Part shown: positions 26,001 through 35,200 of the stretch, in pieces
Layout: each line of letters begins with the position of its first letter
Numbering within the stretch: position 1 is the stretch's first letter
Assembly: GCF_001014615.2 (NCBI RefSeq)
Contig: NZ_LBCQ02000005.1
Span: forward strand, 1 to 64,000
Length of the DNA stretch: 64,000 nt
Direction: 5' to 3'
Origin: Aquamicrobium sp. LC103
GTDB taxonomy: Bacteria > Pseudomonadota > Alphaproteobacteria > Rhizobiales > Rhizobiaceae
Notes under the pieces: generated by a model
What the model was told of the DNA's origin: nothing
Database searches by the model: none
The model's input: the letters and a program-made list of their open reading frames with translations, nothing else
Position numbers and translations under genes: made by a program

Positions 26001-29000
26001 CGTTCGATGGAACTCGTCTGCAAGGGCTGGAGCTTGAGGCCTTGATCGATCGCCTCCGCGAAGTCCTTCAGCCGCGGCATCTCGAACAATGTGCGCAACG
26101 GTGGAACGGTCTCGAAGATCGGACGCAGCCGTGCCATCATGCGGGCGGCCAGCAGCGAATGTCCGCCCAGTTCGAAGAAATGCCCTTCGCGGCCGACCCG
26201 CTGTGCATTGAGGATCTCGCCCCACAACTCGGCCACCAGCGTTTCGGTCGGCGTTCGGGGCGCGTGATGATTTTCCACGCGCGGCGCGTTTTTCGGCTGC
26301 GGCAGGCGCTTGCGGTCGACCTTGCCATTGGTGTTGAGCGGGAAGGCGTCGAGCCTCACGAAGGTCGACGGCATCATGTAGGCGGGCAGGCGGCCCGCGA
26401 GGAAGCCACGCAGATATACGCCGAAATCGGCTGGCGCATCCGCCGTGGTGCGGCAGTAGGCGACAAGCTCGCCGCCGCGATTCAGCTCCGGCCACAAGGC
26501 GACGACCGCCTGCTCGATGCCGGGCGCATCGGAGAGCGCGGCTTCGATTTCACCGAGTTCGATACGGAAGCCACGCAGCTTCACCTGGAAGTCGAGGCGA
26601 CCGAGATAAAGCATGCTGCCGTCGTCGAGCTGCCTGACCTGATCGCCCGTCTTGTAGAGGCGATGCGAATTCGTCGATGGATCGCCGGCGTGGAAGGGAT
26701 TGCCGACGAACTTCTCGGCGGTCAGGTCGGGGCGATTGAAATAGCCGGGGCTGAGTCCGACGCCGCCTATGTAGAGTTCGCCCGCAACACCCGCGGGCAC
26801 CGGTTTCAGGTGGCTGTCGAGAACGTGCAACTGGGTGTTGGCAATGGGGGGGCCGATCGGAATGATCGGTCCCTCGACATGCCGATTCGTGATGCGGAGG
26901 CAGGCCGACCAGATCGTCGTTTCGGTCGGTCCATAGAGGTTCCAGAGCTCGCCCTGACCGGCGAGCAGTCGTTTTGCCAATGACGGGTCGAGAGCTTCAC
27001 CACCGCAGAGTATCTTGAAACCCGCGGGGGCGTGCCATCCAGCATCGGTCAGCAGTCGCCATGTGGCCGGCGTCGCCTGCATCATCGTGGCCGTGCTGTC
27101 TTCAAGGAGCCTCGTCAGCTCGACGTCGTCATAAACGGCATGGGCTTCCGCGACGACGAGCCGCCCGCCGACGATCAGCGGCAGCAGCAATTCCAGCGTC
27201 GCGATATCGAATGCCGGGGTCGTGACGGCAACGAAGATGTCGTCGGCCGTCATGCCGGGCTCGCGGGCCATGCTGTTCAGCAGGTTGACGAGGCTGTCCT
27301 GCCGGATCGGGACGCCTTTCGGCCGGCCGGTCGAGCCCGAGGTGAAGATCACATAGGCGAGATCCGCCGGGCTCACCCGGCGGGCGGGGTTCTCCGCGTC
27401 GTTCTCAGCGGTTGGCGCGGCCGGTTCAAGGCCGAGCATCGGGCAGGGCGGCTGGCCGGCGATGGCCGCGATACCGGCTGACAGCTCGCCATGAAGCAGC
27501 AGGGAGGCCTCACCATCCTCGAGTGACTGTCGCAGCCGATCCGCCGGGTGGGCCGGGTCGAGCGGTATATAGGCCGCGCCGATCTTCAGAATGGCCAGAA
27601 TGGCAACGACCAGCTCCTCCGAACGGGGCAGGCAGATCGCGATGCGCGGCTGCTCGCGATGCGACGCCAGAGCGGCGCGGATGCGCGCGGCCAGACGGTT
27701 CGCTGCAGCGTTCAACTCGTCGTAGCTGAGCGCACGGTCGCCGCAACGCACTGCCTCCGCCGATCCGCGCTCGCGCACGCTCGCCTCGAAAAGTGTGGCG
27801 ACGTCCTCCCCCGGGAAGGGCACGGTCGTGTCGTTGAGCGCGACGCGCCGCTCGTGCTCGCGCGGGCCAAGCAGGTCGATGGCGTGCAGCAGCTTTGTCG
27901 GCGCAGCCACTGCCGCCCCGAGCAGGGTCGCGAAATGATCGCTCAACCGGGCAATGGTGGCGGGATCGAAAAGATCGGTCCGATATTCGAGGACGCCGCG
28001 ATAGGCGTCGCCCTCATACATGTCGAGGCCGAGATCGAACCGGGCAGCCCGGTTCGAGCAGTCGATCTGAGAAAGCTCCATGCCTGGCACCGAGAATTGC
28101 CGGCGCTCCGTATTGTGCAGGACCAGCATGGCCTGGAAGACGGCGTTGTGGCCCAGGCTGCGTTCGACGCCGAGCGCATCGACCACGCGTTCGAACGGGA
28201 CGTCCTGATGAGCGAATGCATTCAATGCCGTTGCCCGCACGCGTCGAAGCAACGTCTCGAACGTATCGTCATCCGCGATGCGTGTGCGCAGGACGATGTT
28301 GTTGACGAACAGGCCGACCAGGTCGCGCAGTTCGGGGCGCTCGCGGTTCGATACGGTGGAGCCGACGCAGATGTCGTCGGAGCCGCTGTAGCGGTGCAGG
28401 AGATATTGGAACGCCGCCAGCAGCACCATGAAGGGCGTCACGGCGTGCTCGCGGGCGGTGCGGTCGATCGCGGCCGAGATCTCGGCGCTCAGGCTGAAGG
28501 CATGGCGCGCGCCATCGAAGCTCTGGACGGCGGGCCGGGTGCGGTCCGTCGGCAATTGGAGGAGTTGCGGCGCGTCGGCAAGCTCCGTTTTCCAGAAGGA
28601 GAGCTTTTCCTCGTAATCCGTCTCGTGCTGCCGCTGCCACGCGGCATAATCCGCATACTGGATCGAAAGGGGCGGCAGATTTTGCGCGGCCGGTTCCTCG
28701 TCACCGCCATAGAGCGCGATCAGCTCGCGGATGATGGTCTGGAGCGACCAGTAATCCACGGCGATATGATGGAAGACGAGAGCCAGTACATGCTCATCGG
28801 AAGTCAGCCTGAAGAGCCGCCGATGCAGAAGCGGGCCCTGCGCGAGATTGAACGGTTGCGCGACCAGCTCGTTCAGCTTTCCTTGCAGCCTGTCCTCGTC
28901 GGCGCCGATATCCTCGATCGCGAGCGGCATCGATGCTGGAGGATCGATCACCTGTGTCGGGAAGCCTTCGCGCGTCACGAAGCGTGTCCGCAGGCTTTCG

Positions 29001-29248
29001 TGACGCTCCACCAGCGCTTCGAGGCAGGCAGCGAGCCTGTCCACATCCAGCACGCCGCGCAGCCGGATCGCGACGGGAACCGAATAGAGGCTGGTTCCGG
29101 GCCGCAGATGATCGACGAACCAGAGACGCTCCTGGGCGAAGCTCAGGGGGAAGCTACGTGCGGGGCGGTTCTGCTTGCGTTGCAGCATGCGCGCCAGCAG
29201 GGCGCGCTTCTCTTCGGCCGACAGGCTGGTGAGATCGCGGTCGCTCAT
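23012..29248 (-). CDS. NRPS, C-A(Gly)-T-C-T-E
   Basis: A 2078-residue synthetase. Module 1: C domain with HHIAVDY at residues 160-166 (the usual Gly is Tyr), then an A domain whose pocket residues read D-I-L-Q-L-G-L-I-W-K, the textbook glycine code, then T (Ser1031). Module 2: C domain with HHIVADA (~1215-1221), then only a ~60-residue linker and a T domain with GGDSI (Ser1576). No A domain intervenes. The protein ends in an E domain with an intact HHLIIDGVSW and the E-specific NYLGQ. GGDS is the usual carrier form ahead of E. The ATG at 29248 forms an ATGA overlap with the preceding gene; the longer open frame upstream is a shadow. Module 2 must be aminoacylated in trans. Confidence 0.93.
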   Translation of the reverse strand: MSDRDLTSLSAEEKRALLARMLQRKQNRPARSFPLSFAQERLWFVDHLRPGTSLYSVPVAIRLRGVLDVDRLAACLEALVERHESLRTRFVTREGFPTQVIDPPASMPLAIEDIGADEDRLQGKLNELVAQPFNLAQGPLLHRRLFRLTSDEHVLALVFHHIAVDYWSLQTIIRELIALYGGDEEPAAQNLPPLSIQYADYAAWQRQHETDYEEKLSFWKTELADAPQLLQLPTDRTRPAVQSFDGARHAFSLSAEISAAIDRTAREHAVTPFMVLLAAFQYLLHRYSGSDDICVGSTVSNRERPELRDLVGLFVNNIVLRTRIADDDTFETLLRRVRATALNAFAHQDVPFERVVDALGVERSLGHNAVFQAMLVLHNTERRQFSVPGMELSQIDCSNRAARFDLGLDMYEGDAYRGVLEYRTDLFDPATIARLSDHFATLLGAAVAAPTKLLHAIDLLGPREHERRVALNDTTVPFPGEDVATLFEASVRERGSAEAVRCGDRALSYDELNAAANRLAARIRAALASHREQPRIAICLPRSEELVVAILAILKIGAAYIPLDPAHPADRLRQSLEDGEASLLLHGELSAGIAAIAGQPPCPMLGLEPAAPTAENDAENPARRVSPADLAYVIFTSGSTGRPKGVPIRQDSLVNLLNSMAREPGMTADDIFVAVTTPAFDIATLELLLPLIVGGRLVVAEAHAVYDDVELTRLLEDSTATMMQATPATWRLLTDAGWHAPAGFKILCGGEALDPSLAKRLLAGQGELWNLYGPTETTIWSACLRITNRHVEGPIIPIGPPIANTQLHVLDSHLKPVPAGVAGELYIGGVGLSPGYFNRPDLTAEKFVGNPFHAGDPSTNSHRLYKTGDQVRQLDDGSMLYLGRLDFQVKLRGFRIELGEIEAALSDAPGIEQAVVALWPELNRGGELVAYCRTTADAPADFGVYLRGFLAGRLPAYMMPSTFVRLDAFPLNTNGKVDRKRLPQPKNAPRVENHHAPRTPTETLVAELWGEILNAQRVGREGHFFELGGHSLLAARMMARLRPIFETVPPLRTLFEMPRLKDFAEAIDQGLKLQPLQTSSIERVPRDKPLPLSFAQQRQWALAQLEEESAAYHMPAAVRLGGPLDIARLEQAFMLLCDRQEVLRSRFPTADGRPFVDIAPKLEFRLTPRTVAAEALESAMMEEARQPFDLAEGPLLRVCLFETGEERNTLLLVLHHIVADALSVDVLVRELTQLYADLGRAETPRLMALPVQYVDFAAWQREQEMGTQLAYWREALKGAPALLELPTDLPRPPVQAYAGDSVRFSIGAPLAAELRALGVKSGATSFMTVLSAFASLLGRYSGMNDVLIGTPVAQRSHPALEGLIGMFVNTLVLRLECDPDLPFASLLSQARTRVLEAFANQDAPFEKVVDALELQRSLSHNPLFQVMFVWHAEEKHATRPVDLDWERVRLPDRTSRVDLSLIVHDGEHGLDCKIEYRTDLFDRKTIVGMAEALTAWLETVAREAGSPLGQFPLPQGRRRLVERQSGHKPSSPIDASGTRSLPQPDIEARIAMVWSSLLRRPDIGRTDNFFSLGGDSILAIQSVSRMRRQGFRISPRDIFQHPTIAALAAHVGAVTSTSPKGVASGTMPLSPIQKWFFELELEDPVHWNQAVLLATTQRLDPANVQAALEALSASHPMLRARFRAGTEGPRLHVAKTRDAPCFQVVRNDTAAHEAIRDATASLQAAFDLENGPLWGAVLVEGGEDGQFLALAAHHLIIDGVSWRILAADLELAYRCLSSGAALPPARDDNAFADWVERLARTDFPADEAAYWRAVGNAAVATLPQDHSDGENTVGLSGTIETALGADLTACLLREVPAAYPVRVDDLLLGALLLALREWTGESSFRIDLESHGRADLFDDIDLSETVGWLTSLYPVRLEAAPDADAAQVLLSVKETLRRVPRHGIGYGVARYLHGIDIPAPRSQLRFNYLGQADVVADDTLFRIADQQALASTRGARNARDVEIEVNAIVVDNRLRLRWTFAPTLHRRETIEKLASSFSANLARLVDHCLTDDSAGYTPADFPHMDFGQDELNALLEQL

Positions 29249-32200
29249 CGGGCTTCCCCTTCCTCGTCGAGCAACGTGGCAAGCATCTCGTCCACATCCG
29301 CATCGGCCAGCTCGGCGATGTCCTGAGTGCGGGCAAGGGTCGGGATTGCCTTGGATTCTACGGCGGGCTGGCCAGCGGCGACCAGCTTCGCCTGAGCGCG
29401 CGGGGTTAGCGCGCCGAAAAGCTGCGCGATCGTCAACTCGGCGGAAAACTCGCGGCGCAACTCGGTCAGGAGCTGCATCGCCGTCAGCGAATTGCCGCCG
29501 GCTTCGAAGAAATTGTCCGTCACGCCGATCGCCGGATTGTCGAGAAGCCGCTGCCAGAGTTCGACGATGCGCGCTTCGTCCGCCGTGTCGGGCTCCACCG
29601 CCTCGCGACGACGCCGGCCGGGCTCGGGCAACGCCTTCCTGTCCACCTTGCCGTTTGCGGTGAGCGGCAGGCGATCCATGATCACCACGTCGCGCGGGAT
29701 CATGTAGGCGGGCAGACGCTCGGCCAGGAACGTGCCAAGTCGCTCGGAAAGGGGCGCCGCGCCGGATGAATTTGCCGCGGCATGCCAGGTCTGGTTCCAG
29801 GCGGGATCGATTGCCCCTCCGCACAGGGCGTGAACGATTTCATGATCGGATCCGAGATCAAGGACTCGGGCGATTTCGGAGAAATCCGCACCACCGACCG
29901 GGCAGAGCCCGATCGCGAATTCGGGAGCGTGCATCATCAGCAACTGACCCATATAGCCAGCTTCGAGCAGGCAGAAATCGCGCGCGCGGTCGCCATATAG
30001 GTGCGTCATGGCTGGCAAGTGTGCTGCGAGCAGGATGGAGAATCCGCTATCGCCGGCGAGATCGGCTGAACTGCCGAAAAGCCGTTCGAGAGGCGCATTG
30101 GCCCCGAGCGGGCAGTCGACCGGCATGCGTACGAGATCGTGACGGTCCGGATGGTAGTAGTACCAGCCGCCGTTGATGCTATCGAAGCGGTCTTCGCGCA
30201 CCATCACATAGGTCTGGATCGGGTAGATGCTGCCGGCGGACGGATAGGCGTATTTGGGCAGTGGTGCGCCGGTCGGGGCGACCGTGCCAAGGGCGGCCAG
30301 AAGCCCGCCCAGAAGATCGGGCCCGAGCCGACGGTCGAGAAAACGTCTGTGGCTTTGCCGACCGACATGCAGTGCGCCAGGCTTCGGCGCGTCGGGCAGG
30401 GCGATGCGCTCTTCGTCCTGTGACGGCGTTCGCAGCGCCATGCGCTCGGCCTTCATCTCGAAGCGCGATGGTCCATTGCCGCCTTGCAGGCGTGGCACCA
30501 CATGTGCGACCAGGCTCGATGGCGAGCCCATGGCGGACACCACGGCTTCCGAGATGCCGTCATGCTGCAGGAGATGCGCTTCGATCTCGCCCAGTTCGAT
30601 GCGGAAGCCGTTGATCTTGACCTGGAAATCCTCGCGGCCGAGGAATTCCAGGAAGCCGTCGCCGCGCAGGCGGCCGAGATCTCCGGTGTTGTAGAGCATG
30701 AGCGCGCCCTGCGCCGCCTCCTCTGCCGTCGCAAAGCGATCCGGCACGAATTTTTCGGCCGTGAGCGCCGGCTGCCGCCAATAGCCGCGGGCAACGCCCA
30801 TGCCGCCGATGAAGAGCCGGCCGGGCACCCAGGGCGGGCAGGGCTCGCCCTCTTCGTCGAGCACATACCAGCGCTGGTTCGCGAGCGGATAGCCGTAGGG
30901 GATGCTCGACCATTCCGGCGCGATGGCTTCGACGGGATAGAAGATCGACCAGATCGACGCCTCCGTGGCGCCACCCAGACTGACGATTCCGGCCGCCGGA
31001 ATCAGTTCACGCAGCGTGTCGGGCAGGCCGAGCGGAATCCAGTCTCCGCTCATCATGATCAGGCGCAGCGGCACTGTCGGCGCGGTTCCTTTCATCTCTG
31101 CAGCGAGAAGCTGGGCCAGCGCCGGGACGGAGTTCCAGATGGTGACGCGATGGTCGCGGAGCAGCTGCGGCCAACTCGCCGTCTCCTTCGCCTCCGTCGG
31201 GGTCGGGAAGACGATCGCGCCGCCCACGGCGAGAGGCCCGAAGATGTCATAGACCGATAGGTCGAAACTCAGCGACGAGAGGGCAAAGAAACGGTCTTCC
31301 GCGCCGATCGCGAAACGGCGGTTGATGTCGAGCACCGTGTTCATCGCGCCGCGATGGTCGATCATCACGCCTTTCGGTCGGCCGGTGGAGCCCGAGGTGA
31401 AGATCACATAGGCAAGGTCGGTGGGGCGTGTCGCAACGGGGCGTGGCTGCGCGCCCGCCTCTTCCGGAACGGCCACCCGCTCGACATTTGCGGGCCAGTC
31501 GCTGTCCGCCGAGATCACCACGGAGGCCGCCGTGTCCTCGATCAACTGCCAGCGGCGCTCGCGCGGCAGATCCGGATCGATCGGCACATAGGCCGCGCCC
31601 GCTGCCAATATGCCCATGCAGGCGATCGCCTGGTCGGGACCTTTCTCCAGGGAGATGGCGACAAGCCGGTTCGGCTGCGCACGGCGCTCTTGCAGGGCGG
31701 CAGCAAGCGCGAGCGCCCGTCCCGCAAGCTCGCCATAGCTGACCTCCACGCTGCCGCCGATGACCGCGACGCGTTCCGGCCAGCGTTGCGCGCAGTCGAA
31801 AAATGCCTCGTGCAGCAGCTTGCCGCTTCCCTCCAGAGTCTGCGTTGCGGCCTGGTTGAGCATGTCGAAGGGCTCGCTGGCGACGAGGTCGGGCATTCGG
31901 CGCCAGCTTTCCGCATCCGTCGCGAGGCTGCGGAGAAAGCGCTCATAGGTGGAGAACATCGCATCGAGCATCCCCTGCGGGAACAACTCCTCGATGGCGT
32001 CCCAATTGAAGACCAGCGCGCCCTGCTCTTCGGCGACCTGATGGTCGAGATAGACCTGTGGCGTCTGGCTGACGCTGTTGACCAGACGCGCCCCGAGCGG
32101 GCTGCCGCCGTCGCTGGCCTGTGCCTGGTTGAGCACGCTGGTGAAAACCACCGGCATCAGGGCCGAGGCGGCGCGACCCTGCCGCTGCATCAGGTCGCGC

Positions 32201-35200
32201 AGGACACGCACGCCGCTGACCGAGCGATGGTCGAGATCGTCCAGCAGACGCTCCTGCAGACGTCGCGCGCGCGAGACGAAAGCGTCACGCCCGGAGAAAT
32301 CGGCGGCCAGCAGCAACGAGGCGGTGAAGTCACCGACGATCGATCCGACATCGGGATGCACCGGCTCGCGGCTGAAGAGCGTCAGGTTGAGGGTGAAATG
32401 CGATTTGCGGCTCCAGCGCGCCAGGACCTCGGAGAAGGCGGCCAGGACTGCGCTCGTCGGCGTCAGGCCTGCTTCCGACGCACGTTCCTTGAACTGCGCC
32501 CAGTCCTTGGCCGAAAGGGTTGCGCTACGTCGGCGGAAGTGTGGCGTTGCGATCTGCGACGGGGCCTTGGCCAGCGGAAGCTCCGGCGACGGCGGCAGGG
32601 TTTCCAGCCGCGCTCGCCAATGCTCCACGGCACGGCGATGGCTTTCAGACCCTTCGAGCGCCCGCTCGGCGAGCACGTAATCCCTGAAGGTGAGTTCGAG
32701 CGGCGGCAACTCCTCGCCCGCCAGCAGCACGGCAACCTCGCGTGCCATCAGCTTGAACGACCAGGCATCGCCGATCAGCACATCGAAGCCGACGAAAAGG
32801 CGCGTCGTGTCATCGTCGAGCCGCGCCGCCTCGATGTGGAACAGCGGCCAGCGGCTCGGTGCGAACATCTGATGCGAGAGGCGCTCGCGAATAACCGCAA
32901 GGCGGTCGTCGCGTTCGGCGTCGGCGCGCAGATCGGTGACGGCGACCGCGTAAGGCGGCACATCCTCCAGCACGCGCTGAGAGCCATCGGCATCCACCAC
33001 CGCGCGCAACATGTCGTGCCGTGCAATGAGTTTACGAAGAGCCGCTTCAAAGGCTTCGAGGTCCAGCCCGTCGACATCGAATTCGCGATAGCCGTGCGAG
33101 CCGACATTGCCCAGCTCGAAGCCTCCGTTCCGTCCCAGCCAGTAGGCCTGCTGGATGTCGGTCAGCGGGAATGGTTCGAAGCGCGACGAGGGATCGGGCA
33201 CAAGTTGCGGTCGCGCAGCCGCGGACGCGTTGTTTCGTTCCTCCACGGCCTCGGCAAGCCGCGCCACGGTCGGACGTTCGAAGAGCGTCTTGAGCGGCAG
33301 GGAAATCGCAAATTCGGCCTCGATCCGCGCGATGATGCGGATCGCCAGCAAGGAATGTCCGCCGAGATTGAAGAAGCCGTCATGCACGCCGATCTCCGGC
33401 ACGCCAAGCACGTCGGCCCAGATGCCCGCGAGCCGTGCCTCGGTTTCATTGCGCGGGGCAACGAGTTCGTGGCGCCCGGTGCCGCCGATCCCAGGCAGCG
33501 CCTTGCGGTCCACCTTGCCGTTGGGCAGGTGCGGAAGCGTATCAAGGCGTTGCCACAAGGTCGGGACCATATGGGAAGGCAGGTCTCGCGCCAGCGCGTC
33601 GCGCAGCTCCTGTTCGCGGACCTGTTCACCGGCTTTCGGGGAAAAATAGGCCGCGAGCTGGCGGTCGGGGCTTGCCGCGTCGCCGGTGGCGATGACGACG
33701 GCTTCCGCCACCTGCGGGTGCTTTTCGAGACGGTGCTCGATCTCGCCCAGCTCGATGCGGAAGCCGCGGATCTTCACCTGATGGTCGATACGTCCGAGGA
33801 AATCGAGACGGCCGTCGTGACGTTGCCTTACCCTGTCGCCCGTGCGGTAAAGGCGCAGTGTTTGGTCGCCGAACGCGGCGGAAACGAACCGATCGGCGGT
33901 CTGTTCCGGACGATTGAGATAGCCGCGCGACAATCCCGCTCCAGCCAGCCAGAGCTCGCCGGCAAGGCCTTTCGGCCGCAGCCGCCCGGCGCGATCGAGA
34001 ACGAGCGCCGTCGTCCCGGGCAGGGGCCGACCGATGGGAACCGCCCCGCCGCCATAGGCGTCGCCGTGAAGCGCTGCTCCGGTCGAGTATGTCGTGTCTT
34101 CCGAGGGGCCGTAGAGGTTGTAGATCTTCAGGCCGCGTGGATCGCTTTTCAGCGATTCGAGGAGCGCCGGCGGCAGGGGCTCGCCCGCGAGGTTGACCGT
34201 TCGCACACCGGTGCTCAGTTCGTCCTTGCGCAGCAATTCGCGCAGAAGGCTCGGCACGGTGTTCACCAGGGTGACGCCGACGGCAGGGTCGAGCCGGGGC
34301 AGGCTCAGGAGATTGTCGACCAGCACGACCTTACCGCCCCACGAGAGCGGCGCGAAAATCTCGAACACGGAAAGATCGAAGCAGACGGAGGTCGAAGCGA
34401 GCACGCCGGCGAGTTCGTCGGCCGAATATTGTTCCGCCGCCCAGAACATGCGTGCCACCGCGTTGCGATGCTCGATGGCGACGCCCTTGGGCCGGCCCGT
34501 CGAGCCGGATGTGTAGATGATATAGGCGAGGCCATCGGCCGTACCGCGATCGACGGGTCCCGTTGCCGGGACGATATCGCCGAATTTCAGTGTCTGCAGC
34601 GGGCGCTCCGATTTGAAGGGCAGGGTCTCTCCGTCGCAGACAAGCATGTCGATGCCTGCGTCGCCGGCGATGAACGCGAGCCGTTCCTGCGGATAGTCCG
34701 GGTCCAGCGGCACATAGGCCGCGCCGGCCTTCAGTATACCGAGAAGCGCGGCGACGAGATCCGGCGTGCGCCGCATGCACACTCCGACGCGGTCCTCGAC
34801 CTCGATGCCGGCGGCGATGAGCTGCGTGGCGACGGCATTCGCCCGCTTCATGAGCTCCGCATAGGTGAGAGAGGCGTTGCCGTCGGTGATGGCGGCCGCG
34901 TCCGGTGTCCGCTCGGCCTGCGCACGCACGAGATCGTGCAGGCGAAGCTCCGCGGGAAGGTCCGGCATCGGAGTGGAAGCCTCCGCCAGTGCCGTCGCGA
35001 CTTCCCCGCCAGTCAGAAGGGAAATGCGCGACAATGCGCGATCGGGGTTGTCGAGGAGCGTAGCCAGAAGTCGCTCGTAACGTTCGGCGAGCAGCGCAAC
35101 GGTGGAGGCGTCAAACAGGTCGGCTGAATATTCGATGCGGCCGCCTATTTCGGGATCGCGGTCCTCGAGATTGAACCTGAGCTCGTATTTGACCTCCTCG

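Noticed and set aside
27548-29326. 592-codon plus-strand open frame antisense to the Gly NRPS
   Set aside because: Composition typical of a shadow frame and no family resemblance.
31354-35127. 1257-codon open frame on the plus strand, antisense to the Ala/Cys NRPS
   Set aside because: It is entirely inside a well-supported NRPS gene on the other strand. The translation is Arg/Gly/Ala-rich with no domain, and long antisense frames are expected in GC-rich DNA.
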